Source: Neoarius graeffei
Lineage: Eukaryota; Chordata; Actinopteri; Siluriformes; Ariidae
Length of the DNA stretch: 64,000 bases
Assembly: GCF_027579695.1 (NCBI RefSeq)
Contig: NC_083583.1
Span: forward strand, 5,519,705-5,583,704
Direction: 5' to 3'
A model generated the notes under the pieces. The model saw nothing but the letters and a program-made list of their open reading frames with translations. It had not been told where the DNA came from and made no database searches. The position numbers and the translations under genes are program-made. Each line of letters opens with the position of its first letter. Position 1 is the stretch's first letter. Shown one piece after another: positions 21,857 through 33,115 of the stretch.

Positions 21857-22658
21857 TTAAAGCTAGACGGCCTTTCAGATTTTTCAAGTGTAGGTCATAA
21901 AAAGAATTTTCCCGACACCCAATTATTTTTGTTTAGTGGATCGAAAACTATTGAATTCAAATCATAGACTTCCAATTTTATTAGGCTTTTTAAAATAGAA
22001 CAATTCATGTATTTAAGGCCATGCAACCCTAAATTCTCGGCTATTTTTTCCCGCTTCACCATGACCCAATTCAAGATACTATGTCATGCATCACGTGGTG
22101 GGCTTTCCCTGTTCACGCAAGGCATTGTGGGATACAAATTTGAAACAGGAGAGAAAAATGGAGGACGTGAGTGTGCGAATGAAACGTGAAAGAGCGACTA
22201 CAGTGACAGAAAGAAAGCGAGAAGAAAAGACGTTATGTTCTATACGAAGGAAAGGAAACGCAGGACCAAACTAATAAATATGGGCGCTCAGCGAGCACCT
22301 CGGTGTGATCAGCTGTTCGTTTAGCGACAGAATGATGGAACTGTCAGTGCACGCTCAAAGGGAAACCTGTAGATGGCAGTAATGCAACACTGTGGATGCC
22401 AGCTGCCGTAAAACCCAAAAGAAGAAGAAGAAGGTAAACCTGCGCATGCGCACACGGACTTCCTCTGTCTGCTTGACTGCGCCAAGCGAGCGATTTCATG
22501 CACATTATTTGCTTTAATCCCCTCAAATTAAATAACTTCCCAGCCACAGAATGGCCTGATATTTTGTGAGATATTACAGAAATAAACAGATATCACAATC
22601 ACCACATTTCAGACGGAACTAAATTTCACCGATTTTATGAAAGGCCATTGAGCTTTAA
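21857..22658 (+). mobile_element. TTAA-flanked MITE, copy 1
   Basis: It starts TTAA-'agctagacggcctttcag' and ends in the imperfect complement ('aaggccattgagct'-TTAA), 802 bp. Internal landmarks shared by all three copies are 'cccgacacccaattattttt', 'cactgtcagtgcacgc'-type text, 'tgcgcatgcgcacacgg' and 'aacttcccagccacagaatg'. No transposase. The TTAA duplication suggests a piggyBac- or Kolobok-type helper, but the termini do not begin with the usual piggyBac CCC. Confidence 0.75.
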
Positions 22659-22969
22659 TAGTTGACAGTGATTGAATTTCCATCCAGTAAAGAGTTCCAG
22701 CTGTGTAAACACGAGATTTGAGATCTTAACAGACCCCAGTTCGTGTTAGATTTAACTGTTCTCATCATATTTTTATTGCGTGTAGTGTACTTATGGAAAT
22801 CTGCACCTTTAGAAAAACTTGATGTATCTTCACATAACTTTGTTATACATGTAGACACAGCGATGGTGTTCTCTTCATTGAGATAGGTCCACCCACTTGA
22901 GTTAATTCAGGATTAATTTGGCCACTTTCTTTGGAAAAGACCTCAAGAAACTAACCCACGGTTTTTATT

Positions 22970-23345
22970 ACCAGCAGGGTCGACTCCTGTAACATTCTCC
23001 TCACTCAACTTCCTTTAAAAAATTAAAAACACCAGCTGAAACTCAATCAAAATGCTGCAACAGCTCGAGCCCAAACCAAGAGAGCTGAGCACATTATTCC
23101 ACTGCTGAAATCGATTTCAAAGTGTTGCTTCTGGTCAATAAATTGCAAAATATCCTGGGACCTGAATACATCTCTGAAACGCTGAAGAGAAATATACAAC
23201 CAGGAGGTCTTTTCGATCTATATGTGCAGGTCAGGTGGTAGTGCCCTGAACCTAACCAAAACACGGTGAAGCAGCATTTCACTTTCATGAGACTCAAAGC
23301 TGGAATCAGCTCCTAGAACATCTTAGATGTTGGACTTTTTTAAAA
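22970..23345 (+). pseudogene. LINE (CR1/L2-like) C-terminal remnant
   Basis: Plus-strand translations in shifting frames give 'DSCNILLTQLPLK', 'FKVLLLVNKLQNILGPEYIS' and, further on, 'GEAAFHF', the order seen after the RT domain of CR1/L2-like LINEs ('..FKVLLLVYKALNGLGPxYIS..'). Multiple frame breaks; dead. Confidence 0.6.
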
Positions 23346-23402
23346 TCTAGAGTAAAAAAAAAAAATTCTAAAGCTTACCTCACTTGTTGCACTTATATAT
23401 AT

Positions 23403-23490
23403 CCATCCATCCATCTCTCTAGCTGCTTTATCCTGTCCTACAGGGTCGCAGGCAAGCTGGAGCCTATCCCAGCTGACTATTGGCGAGAGT
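23403..23490 (-). mobile_element. SINE 3'-end fragment with ATCC tail
   Basis: Only the last ~75 bp of the GAGAT-family SINE body remain ('gctgctttatcctgtcctac' to 'agctgactattggcgag'), but with an ATCC-repeat tail in place of CATCT repeats. Confidence 0.75.
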
Positions 23491-23564
23491 TACTTTCAAT
23501 AAAATAAAAATAGCCCTATTCCACAACTATAGTAATCCATATTATGTCAAGAACCGAATGGGGG

Positions 23565-23690
23565 TGGGTTTCCCAAAAGCCGCTTAACGCTAAAAGCATC
23601 TTAACTCGGAGACAGAGAGTTCATTGTGCTGCTCGCTCTACCACCGGTGATCTTTGTGCTGCAATGCTTTCGGGAAAATCAGGCCAGCTA
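23565..23690. mobile_element. Short palindromic MITE ('tttcccaaaagc' termini)
   Basis: 'gggtttcccaaaagccgctt' at the left and 'gcaatgctttcgggaaaatc' at the right form imperfect inverted termini. It shares internal text ('agttcattgtgctgct', 'gatctttgtgctgcaatgc') with 13803-13920 in inverted orientation. Confidence 0.6.
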
Positions 23691-23699
23691 AGTAAAGAG

Positions 23700-24540
23700 A
23701 AATGACATCCATTATTTATTTCAGACATGAAGGTCAGTTCGTCTGAAAAATTGCAAGGACTTTGAACGCACCTTCGAGTGCAGTTTCAAAAACCATCAAA
23801 TGCTCTGATGAAACTGGCTCTCATGAGGACCTGATGAAACGTTCTGATGAAACTGGCTCTCAAGACTTTCCTCTGCTGCAGAAGATAAGTGTATTCGAGT
23901 TACCAGACTCAGAAATCGCCAATTAACATCACCTCAGATTAGAACCTCCATGAATGCTTCATAGAGTTCAAGTAGCAGACAGATCTCAACATCAGCTGTT
24001 CGGAGGAGACTGTGTGAATCAGGCCTTCGCACAGTTGAATTGCTGCAAAGAAACCACAACTGAGGGAGACCAATAAGAAGAAGAGAAACGCTTGGGCCAA
24101 GAAACACAAGGAATGAACATTCGACCAGTAGAAATCTGTCCTTTGGTCTCACGAGTCCAAATTTGAGATCATTGATTCCAAAAAAAAAAAAATCTCACCA
24201 GTGTTTGTGAGATGCAGAAATGGGGACTGGATGGTATCTGCATGTGCGGTTCCTACTGTGAAGCCTAAAGGAGGAGGAGGTGCAATGGTGTGGAGATGCT
24301 TTGCTGGTGACACTGTTGGTGATTTATTCAAAACTGAAGACGCATTTAACCAGTATCACTACCATAGCATTCTGCAGTGACATGCCATCCCATCTGTTTT
24401 ACACTTAGTGGGAGCATCAGTTGTTTTTCAACAGGACAGTGACGCAAACCACACCTTCAGACACAGCAAGGGCTATTTAACCAAGAAGGAGAGTGAAAGA
24501 GAGCTGCCTCAGATGACCTAAACCCAACTGATTGGTTTGA
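23700..24540 (+). pseudogene. Tc1-like transposase pseudogene
   Basis: Plus-strand text follows the Tc1 transposase order. Around 24085-24120 it corresponds to the 'RNAWAKKHKEW' region, at 24255-24320 'GGGAMVWRCFAGDTVGDLFK', then 'VFQQDSDANHTF' (second acidic block). Stops and frameshifts occur in every segment and an A11-12 tract interrupts it at 24180. No terminal repeats were located with confidence. Confidence 0.7.
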
Positions 24541-24544
24541 GATT

Positions 24545-24720
24545 TTTTTTTTTGCCAGGAAGGATATAGTCACTCATATAATCACTCTTTACAACCGTGC
24601 TGAGCAGAAAAGCATCTCAGCATGCAACAGCAAGAGATGGCTACATTGGGTTCCACTCCTGCAGCCAAGAACAGGGAGCTTAGAATCAAGAACAAGTTCC
24701 TATTAAAGTGGCTGCTGAGT
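24545..24720 (+). repeat. Fragment of the 'gagcagaaaagcatctcagc' MITE
   Basis: 'ccaggaaggatatagtcact' through 'agcatctcagcatgcaacag' matches 7797-7865 closely; see 6860-8320. Confidence 0.6.
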
Positions 24721-25890
24721 GTAAATAATTATAATGAAGAAATAAATTGCATAAATAATTAACAAGATGTGTATAATACTTTACGAATGCATTATAACAT
24801 GTTGTAAATGTACTCATAAGTCATAACACACGATCTTAAAGTGCGAAGAGAATTTCATTATAAACATTGGAATAACGTGTAAGGGCTTTGCGTGTACAAG
24901 AATAACAAATGTGTTTAATGCCTTATAACACATTTATCGAACATATGGCCTTCAGAGAAAACGTGCGAGAATCCATTTCCTTTGAGAATTTTTTTTTTGT
25001 GGTGTTTTTGGGGATGGGGAAGAAACTTAAATAGGTTCTGAAGTATCCGCCCCATTTTATATAATTTTCTTAAAGGGTGCCAATAATTCTGGAGTGACTA
25101 AAGGAGGTACAGGAGTCCATAGTGATGGAGTGACAGAAGAGAAAGTTTGCAGCTGATCAGAAGGACAGTTGTTGAGAAGAGGTAATAATGAGGTTTGAGG
25201 AAACGCCAGCCATCTGGTTCTTCAAGAGAGGTTCTCGGAGGAGAACCTGAACCACAGAATGTTCTTCGATCTTCTCTGAAAACGAAGTGCAGCAGATGCA
25301 ATGGGAAGCTGTGAAAAGGTCACTTAGCATGAAACATGAAAAAGAAAGAACAGATTAAGCATTTATTCAGGGGGAAGGTGGGAGGGGGAAGGATATTGCT
25401 TTGACAAATGAAAAGAATACATCATTCCAAATTAATTAATTAGTGAATTAATAAGAAAGTACTTTCAAGTCGTATCAAAGAATTTGCTGTGTTTCTTGCT
25501 CGGCTCATGTGCTTGCTGTGATTGTCCCGTTTTCCACTGTGCAATTTTAGAACACGGAGCTTTCGAATGATAAGGAACTAGGAACATCACCATGGTAACA
25601 GGCTCCCATGGTGCAGCGGTGGGCAGGTGGGATGAAAAGGGGGTCTGCCGCATGCAGCAGGAGACTGCAACTACCGTGATTTCCAGGCTCAGACGGACAA
25701 AAACAAACAAATTCGGCCGTCGCTGTTATCTCCATCACAGGAGCACTGGGTCAATGTTTCAGTCCTCACTGATCACCTCGTCAGGATTTAAAGCAATTAT
25801 TTATTTATTTTCCAAATCTGAAAAACGGTGCAAAGACAGAAAGAAACGCAGGACGCAGAGCTTCAGAAAAGCGTCATGAGGGTTTAATTA
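24721..25890. other. No recognised feature
   Basis: Unique-looking, AT-rich sequence. Open frames up to 95 codons overlap on both strands and show no domain or splice structure. Confidence 0.5.
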
Positions 25891-28000
25891 ATTCTGATTT
25901 ACGCCACAGAGTCCTGGACTCTGGTTTGTTCAGAAGGTGTTTTAATACATCGCAATTCACCTCGTTGGACAGCAGACTTTCCACTCATAATAAACAGATT
26001 AAAAAGATAAATGTGTGTAATCATTAAACGATACGCTCAGGAGGCATTTATTTATTGTCTGGAAGGAGTCTCCGGTGTCCGCGCTTTGTAAGAGTCAGAA
26101 ATAAAGCTGCAACTGTACTGAGATCTTCAGAAAAGAGGAGTTTACGCTGCTTTGTGCTGGTTTTTTGTCTTAAAAGAAAGGGAAAAAAAGAGGCTGGTGA
26201 AGGAACAACTGTTTCTATCTGCTATCATACAAACCCAATTGCAAAAAAGTCAGGACGCTGTGTAAACTGCAAATAAAACCAGAATGTGACCATTTGCAAA
26301 TCATGGAAACTCTATATTTCATTTAAAATAGTACAAAGACAACATATCAAATGTTGAAACTGAGAAATTTGTTTTTTGAAAAAAATATATATGCTCATTT
26401 TGAATTTGTCGTTTGCAACATGTTTCAAAAAAGTTGGGACAGGTGTGTTTACCACTGTGTTGCATCACCTCTACTTTTAACAACACTGTAAACGTTTGGG
26501 AACTGAGGAGACCAATTGCTGTAGTTTTGAAAGAGAAATGTTGTCCCATTCTTACCTGATATACAATTTCAGTTGCTCAACAGTTCAGGGTCTCACATCT
26601 TTGTCGTATTTTGCTCTTCATAATATTTTGAATGGGAGACCGGTCTGGACTACAGCAGGCCAGTTTAGCACCCGGACTCTTTTACTACGGAGCCATGCAG
26701 TTTTAATACGTGCAGGAAGCAGTTTGTCGTTATCTTGCTGAAAGAAGGAAGGCTTTCGCTGAAAAAGATTTTGTCTGGATGGCAGCATATTGCTCTGAAA
26801 CGCGTTTCTATCATTCAGCATTAATGACGCCTTCCCAGATGTACAAGCTACCCATGTCATGTGCACTAATGCCCCCTCATACCATCACAGATGCTGCTTT
26901 TGAACTGTGCACTGATAACAAGCCAGATGGTCCCTCTCCTCTTTAGCCTGGAGGACGTGGTGTCCGTGATTTCTAAAAAGAATTTCTACTTTTGATTCGT
27001 CAGACCTCGGGACAGTTTCCCACTTCACCTCAGTCCATCGTAAAAGAGCTCAGGCCCAGAGAAGGGGGCGGGGTTTCTGGATATTGTTTATATCTGGTTT
27101 TAACTTGCATTTGTGGATGCAGTAATGAAGTGTTTTCACAGACGATGGTTTTCTGAAGTGTTCCTGAGCCCATACAGTGATTTCCACTACAGACACGTGT
27201 CTGCTTTTAATGCAGTGTCTCCTGAGGGCCTGAAGATCACAGGCTTCCAATGTCAGTTTTCAGCCTTGTCTCTTGCATACAGAGATTTCTCCGGATTCTC
27301 TGAATCTTTTAATGATATTATGGACCATAGATGATGTGATCCTCAAATTCTTTGCAGTTTTACATTGAGAATGTTTCATTATTCTTAAAAATTGCTGCAC
27401 TGTTTGTCTTTCACAGAGCGGTGAACCCAACCCCATCTTTACGTCTGAGAGACTCCGCCTCTCCGGGATGCTCTTTTTATAACCGATCATCTTGCTGACC
27501 TGTTGCCAATTAACCTAATTAGTTTTTTTTTTTGCATGAGAACTTTCAGTCTTTTGTTGCTCCTATCTCAACTTTTCTGAAATGTGTTGCTGACATCAAA
27601 CTCAAAATCAGCAAATATTTTTGAAAAAAAATAAAATTTCTCAGTTTTAACATTTGATATATTATCTTTAGACTATTTTCAGTGAAACATAGGGTTTCCA
27701 TGATTTGCAAATTATCACATTCTCTGTTTAATGTTTTACACAGCGTCCCAACTTTTTTGGATTTGGAGTGTGAGAACATGAACGCACAACATTAAAGATA
27801 GCTATAAATGGATTTAACAACAACAAAGAAATCATTATTGAATAAACGAAAAATTGTAATCGTGAGCACGTTGCTGTGGGACAAGAGGAATAAAACACTT
27901 CAGGACATGCTGTTGGAGGAAAATGCTCCTCTTCAGGGTGGTCAGAGGAACTCCGCTTCATTGCATCACCTGGTTAGTGATTTAACCATGACTGCAATTT
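25891..28000 (+). mobile_element. Family M repeat, copy A (split by a Tc1 element)
   Basis: Blocks 'aaggagtctccggtgtc..gcgcttt', 'ggtgaaggaacaactgttt..tagctataa' and 'aggaataaaacact..gacatgct' occur in the same order at 47845-50450 (copy B) and 54305-54860 (copy C). Here the left part ends at ~26225, a Tc1 element follows, and the right part resumes at ~27775. Non-coding; ends approximate. Confidence 0.55.
26226..27772 (-). mobile_element. Tc1-like transposon with decayed transposase
   Basis: The termini 'aaaaaagtcaggacgctgtg' (left) and the complement 'cacagcgtcccaactttttt' (right) head ~200-bp inverted repeats that also share 'gatttgcaaat' and 'acatttgatat' text. The minus-strand transposase pieces are an HTH part at 27490-27260 ('NLRITSSMVHNIIKRFRESG'), a linker at 27250-27050 ('ACDLQALRRHCIKSRHVSV') and a catalytic part at 26866-26618 ('LPSRQNLFQRKPSFFQQDND', 'VRVLNWPA'). 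Frame breaks between pieces make it inactive. Confidence 0.85.
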
Positions 28001-28570
28001 TTAAAATTTATTTCAGAATGACATACCCATACTTTTATCCATTTATAGTTACCTGTAAAGTTATGCAATATCCAATAAACAGGTTAACTCCTCTCATCAG
28101 CTCAGTTACAGTCGCTCCCTCACAAAGCTTTCGCCTCCAGCAGTGGATGGTTTCAGTGTTATTTTTGTCTGATCGAAGATCTGAATCACCGCATGCTCCG
28201 AGAGCAGGGTGGAATCATTTTTAACATTTTAGCGTCAACACCAAAACCTTTCACAACTCATCATCATCCTCTTCTCACCACACTGTGTTTAAAACAAAAA
28301 CAGAAATGTGACTCGGTTTGAGAAGGTGGGTCAGAGAGGAAAACCAGAGCACCTGAGAAACCTGATGAACTCCTCGAATTCAGGCTCACAGGAACAGCAG
28401 GGAGGTGCTGTAAACACGAGCAGATCGTTAGATGATCATTCAGGAGCTGGGCTCTGCTTGTGTGTGTTTACTGAACCAGGATTGTTCTGTCCCCATAGAC
28501 TGTCGTAGTCGTTTCTAGCGGTTGCTTTGATCCAAAACGACTTATAATCGAGACCGGATCAGGGTTCATA
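28001..28570. other. No recognised feature
   Basis: No repeat family, domain or splice structure identified. The open frame across the left part extends out of Family M text. Confidence 0.45.
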
Positions 28571-28572
28571 TA

Positions 28573-29100
28573 CACTACCGTTCAAAAGTTTGGGGTCACT
28601 TTGAAATGTCCTTATTTTTGAAAGAAAAGCACTGTTCTTTTCAATGAAGATCACTTTAAACTAATCAGAAATCCACTCTATACATTGCTAATGTGGTAAA
28701 TGACTATTCTAGCTGCAAATGTGTGGTTTTTGGTGCAATATCTCCATAGGTGTATAGAGGCCGATTTCCAGCAACTCTCACTCCAGTGTTCTAATGGTAC
28801 AATGTGTTTGCTCATTGCCTCAGAAGGCTAATAGATGATTAGAAAACCCTTGTACAATCATGTTAGCACAGCTGAAAACAGTTGAGCTCTTTAGAGAAGC
28901 TATAAAACTGACCTTCCTTTGAGCAGATTGAGTTTCTGGAGCATCACATTTGTGGGGTCGATTAAATGCTCAAAATGGCCAGAAAAACGTCTTGACTATA
29001 TTTTCTATTCATTTTACAACTTATGGTGGGAAATAAAAGTGTGACTTTTCATGGAAAACGCAAAATTGTCCGGGTGACCCCAAACTTTTGAACGGTAGTG
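28573..29100. mobile_element. 528-bp Tc1/mariner-type MITE, copy 1
   Basis: Perfect termini 'cactaccgttcaaaagtttg' and its complement ending 'cttttgaacggtagtg', flanked by TA on both sides (28571-28572, 29101-29102). No ORF. A second copy of exactly the same length lies at 49563-50090 and differs at only a handful of positions, so both are recent. Confidence 0.95.
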
Positions 29101-29179
29101 TAAGTAATGAAAACTACAGCTAAAACTCAGTGAAAAAATAATGTTAGTATCAGTGTGCAGGTGATTATAGGAAATCACG

Positions 29180-29900
29180 CGTACTGATTGGTCAAGAAAT
29201 TCAGACTACTTAATTATTCTCCAAAGGTGAAGTGAATATCGGTGATTAATATCTGAAACAAAGTCGAGGTTATTATTCCCCTATATTCACTGATTCTGAG
29301 CCAGATAATTGTTTTAGTATAAATACACAGGTGATTATTTTTAAAAACATATTTCAGTCTTCAAAAGCCACAAGTAAATGCAATAACTTGGCGGTGCAAA
29401 CTTGTGTCACTACACCGCATCACATAAAATCCTTTGTTTTTAAATTGATAAAATAAATCCCAATTCCACCTTCCCTTTGAATAGTTTTAGACCAAACCTT
29501 GTATCATCGTTATTGCTTTTAGGAACAGCATTTTCTTTCATCATTTGGAATTCTTCCTCACTTACGGTGACGAAACGATTGGACGCCATTTTGCCGAGTT
29601 GCTTGAGGTGATTATCGAGAAATGGTCTGAATTTCTTGACCAATCAATCATTGCGAGCAATTTTCTATAATCAACTCTTTATTTAAACTATTTCTCGATA
29701 ATCACCTCAAGCGACTCGGCAAAATGGCGGCCAATCGCTTCGTCACCGTAAATGAGGAAGAATCGCAAATGATGAAAGAAAATGCTGTTCCTAAAAGCAC
29801 TAAAGAGGTTTCATTTCACTCCTCGGGACAGTGACGGACTTGATCCAGAAGGTGGCAGTAATGTAACACTAGCTACAATTAAACTCCAAAGATGACGTTT
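29180..29900. mobile_element. Palindromic transposon fragment
   Basis: The arms 29515-29631 and about 29687-29801 are inverted copies of each other, ~115 bp with ~55 bp between. Both contain the start of the same coding frame (see 29440-29643). The left flank 'gattggtcaagaaattcag' is echoed by 'ctgaatttcttgaccaatca' at 29626-29646. It is probably a rearranged DNA transposon. Confidence 0.65.
29440..29643 (-). pseudogene. N-terminal fragment of a transposon protein (Crypton-like?)
   Basis: The frame contains 'MASNRFVTVSEEEFQMMKEN' then 'NDDTRFGLKLFKG'. This 'NRFxxVxEEE...N..T..G..LFK' layout resembles the N-terminus of Crypton-derived proteins of fish, in which the sentence continues with a tyrosine recombinase. 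Only ~50 residues are present and nothing catalytic. The assignment rests on pattern memory and is weak. Confidence 0.35.
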
Positions 29901-30876
29901 GCTGCGGAACACCTGAAAAACTGTAAAACACAAAAACTAGTCAAATTCTTCAAAATAAAAATACTTCTGCATTTGTAAAACTAAAACTAAACTGAAATTA
30001 AAACAACCACCACCGAAAGACGAAAAAAAAAAGGATCAGCTGTGAGCTCCTGCTCACTTATGTATCCCCCCCCCCACTCGCTTATGAGAATGCAAGCGAT
30101 CGAAGGAATCGGACACTTATGATGAATGTTGACTGCAACAAATAATGAACCCTGAAACAAGTAAGTAAAGAGCCGTGTCTCTCCCCAGGGGTTTCAAACA
30201 GCATCCTGCTAAACCGTCATTTTGAAATAGCATTTTGCTTCTTGAAGTGGAGTCAAAATCCACCCTATATGTTCCGTAAATACATTCAGTCGGTAAACTA
30301 GAAGTTGATGTGGGACAGACCTGAAAACGGTATACGCCGTATCGAACCCCAAGCTGAACCTCAATACCAAATATCAAGCAGTTGTGATTTGTGGTTGCTG
30401 AGAAAAATGTGATGAAAATTTTGTAAAGCCACGCAATACGTTTGGTAAATATATTCAGTCGGTAAACAGGAAGTCGACGTGCGACAGACCTGGCTATGAT
30501 TTGTGGTTTTCTTGGGGGAATAAATAAATAAATAAATAAAAGGCACAGAAAAAAATAGAAAAATTTTAAATAAATTACAAACGAATGTTTAAAAAAAAAA
30601 AAAAAAAATTACATCCAGTTTCAGCTAGCCATAATGACAAACCTCTGGGCCCTTTCCACCAAAATAAATAAAGAAATAAAATTAAATCTCAAAATGGTGG
30701 ACATGAAATGGACCAACACTGGAATGAGGAACAGTGCAAGGATGGTTTCATAGTTCCAGGTTAAGCAGGTATCTATCCAGAAAGCTTAGGATACTTTCAG
30801 TCGATAAAAGAAAATAGGTCTGCACACTGCTGGATACGCTCCAAAAAATAAACTTTATTTAATTAAAACAAGCAAC

Positions 30877-30903
30877 GTTTCGATCACCCTGGATCTTCAT
30901 CAG
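30877..30903 (-). ncRNA. Hammerhead-ribozyme-like core, left arm
   Basis: Read on the minus strand: CTGATGA, then a four-base stem GATC..GATC closed by 'caggg', then GAAAC. This is the conserved catalytic core order of hammerhead ribozymes, which are known in Penelope-like terminal repeats. Stem III and the cleavage site could not be placed with confidence, so activity is unproven. Confidence 0.4.
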
Positions 30904-31144
30904 GCATATGGGTAACAGGAAGAGGTTGTGGCCTATACCACATGACCCTGCTCTACACCCGCCCAGGCAAGGCACCCAAAGGTGCCAATCAATTAGACAG
31001 ACAGGTGTCTTAACCTGTACCAGTCATACAAAAGGCAAAACCAAAAAACATTTGCAAGTTTGAAAGATTAAAAAGATGTGAATATAGTACACCAACATAT
31101 AAAATACATATGTGAAAATCAATTACAAAAAAGGTTTTAAATCA

Positions 31145-31525
31145 GGGCGGCACGGTGGTGTAGTGGTTAGCGCTGTCGCCTCACAGCAAGAAGGTCCTGG
31201 GTTCGAGCCCCGTGGCCGGCGAGGGCCTTTCTGTGTGGAGTTTGCATGTTCTCCCCGTGTCCGCGTGGGTTTCCTCCGGGTGCTCCGGTTTCCCCCACAG
31301 TCCAAAGACATGCAGGTTAGGTTAACTGGTGACTCTAAATTGAGCGTAGGTGTGAACGTGAGTGTGAATGGTTGTCTGTGTCTATGTGTCAGCCCTGTGA
31401 TGACCTGGCGACTTGTCCAGGGTGTACCCCGCCTTTTGCCCGTAGTCAGCTGGGATAGGCTCCAGCTTGCCTGCGACCCTGTAGAAGGATAAAGCGGCTA
31501 GAGATAATGAGATGAGATGAAATGA
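31145..31525 (+). mobile_element. SINE copy inside the Penelope-like insertion
   Basis: Near-consensus and full length. Perfect 12-bp duplications 'ggttttaaatca' lie at 31133-31144 and 31526-31537. It inserted after the Penelope-like event. Confidence 0.95.
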
Positions 31526-31766
31526 GGTTTTAAATCAAAATACATATTCATTCCCTTAGGTGCAATGGTGTTCAAGGTATATATATAAAAAGCCTCGCGT
31601 CTTAAAAGGAACTTGCAAATGTTTTTTGGTTTTGCCTTTTGTATGACTGGTACAGGTTAAGACACCTGTCTGTCTAATTGATTGGCACCTTTGGGTGCCT
31701 TGCCTGGGCGGGTGTAGAGCAGGGTCATGTGATATAGGCCACAGCCTCTTCCTGTTACCCATATGC

Positions 31767-31793
31767 CTGATGAAGATTCAGGGTGATCGAAAC
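31767..31793 (+). ncRNA. Hammerhead-ribozyme-like core, right arm
   Basis: CTGATGA at 31767-31773 and GAAAC at 31789-31793. The intervening stem is one base pair weaker than in the left arm because of a C-to-T change (agatt instead of agatc). Confidence 0.35.
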
Positions 31794-32240
31794 GTTGCTT
31801 GTTTTAATTAAATAAAGTTTATTTTTTGGAGCGTATCCAGCAGTGTGCAGACCTATTTTCTTTTATTGTCTGACATTTTTGTCTGGCACCTGCAAAGAGT
31901 TTTTGGATGTGCGCACCCTACTCAAACGATTATACTTTCAGTCGAGCCAGATTTTATCAACCGTCTCCATCATTGAAAGAGTGATTGTAGATCTACAGAC
32001 TTGGTCAACTCGGTAATGAAAATTTTGTAAATCCACCCTATACATTTTGTAAATACCTTCATTCAGTCAGTAAAACAGGAAGTCAGTGTGCGACAGACCT
32101 GAAAACGGTATACGTGGTATAGAACCCCAAGCTGAAGTTTGGTACCAAGTGGCTATGATTTGTGGTTGCTGAGAAAAAGGGTTTCAGAGAGACAGAGGTA
32201 AACCAGTATACCCTCCTCCTTCGGAGCAGGGGTATAAAAA

Positions 32241-32972
32241 GCTAAAAAACCACAACAACTCTGGACAGGATACAGCTGAGCGGTTGAGGGATACGGGTCT
32301 TACTCAGTGACTCAAAAGAGACAAATTGGTGGTTCTGGGATTTCAAGGAGGTTTATGCCGAGGGTCATTTCTGAATTTTCTAAAACCTACCCATTGGGTC
32401 GAATGCTGATGACAGCTTTCCTTCCAGCATCTGAAAATAAACCTACAGACCGTATACTTTGTGAAAAGTTTTAATCTGAAAAATATCTTCATGGTTGTAA
32501 TAATTTTGCGGTGCTATAGTTCTTAAAACGAGTGCATGAGATTGACGTTTCACTTTCAATTCGTAGTTATTTGTAACAACTGAGCAACTTAAATGTGTTA
32601 GCTTAACATTTCTTACTCCGGCTAGCTACGTAGTTCACCACGAACTTTTTATCCGTTTCAATTGCAATCAGCAAGCTAATTCAATACACTGACTTAGCAT
32701 AACTTCTTTTACTTTTCCCCCGATTTTTACTTTTTTGCATTTTTCCACCAAAGAGAGAGATGAACGCTTCATGATGGTCACTTCTTTGGTTACGTAATTT
32801 AATTATGTAAAAATAGAAGTTTCTATTCTTTTCACCCCACTTTCTCTGTTTGAGACAAAACTTTTGCTCAAATGATACTGTGCATTTTTTTTAGCTCTAT
32901 TTAAAAAAATCATAGCACCCCCTGGTGGTTCGGAGATCCTAAATGACTACTAAAGTCATACCGCAACCCCGC
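32241..32972. other. No recognised feature
   Basis: AT-rich sequence with no domain or clear repeat boundary. The phrase 'agcaccccctggtggttcgg' near 32925 resembles MITE text, but no partner was found in the window. Confidence 0.45.
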
Positions 32973-33115
32973 TATAGATCCTTTTCAGTCACGTGACCTT
33001 GGTAAACGCGACCGCCATTTTGGACATGTAGTGGACTTCAGCTCGAATCGGTTTGAATGCAAGGAAGGCGACAAACATAAAAGAAAAAGGAGCGAGATGC
33101 AGAAAACTGTATTTA

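Larger units (their letters stand above)
30805..31931. mobile_element. Penelope-like retroelement insertion with inverted arms
   Basis: The insertion is bracketed by a perfect 14-bp duplication 'atactttcagtcga' (30791-30804 and 31932-31945). Inside, ~258-bp arms (30804-31060 and 31610-31867) are near-perfect inverted repeats. Each arm contains 'cctgatgaagat' and 'gatcgaaacgttg' followed by an AT-rich 'ttaaataaagttta', as found in the terminal repeats of fish Penelope-like elements. The coding region (RT plus GIY-YIG) is absent. The spacer contains a SINE. Confidence 0.75.
30040..32240. mobile_element. MITE-like repeat split by a Penelope-like insertion
   Basis: A module of the type 'attcagtcggtaaac..gaagt' - 'gacagacctgaaaacggtat' - 'gaaccccaagctgaa' - 'gatttgtggttgctgagaa' occurs at about 30240-30410, again partly at 30440-30515, and at 32040-32175. 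The right end 'ccctcctccttcggagcagg' is nearly self-complementary, typical of an element terminus. Left end uncertain. Confidence 0.5.

Noticed and set aside
27808-28224. 138-codon frame on the plus strand
   Set aside because: It starts inside Family M repeat text and shows no domain, splice signals or conserved start.
31112-31492. Open frames of 100-126 codons recurring at many places (for example 3471, 14978, 35001, 36060, 59129)
   Set aside because: All are the same SINE body read in frame ('VVSAVASQQEGPGFEPRG'-type text). Repeated with the repeat, in both orientations, so not host genes.
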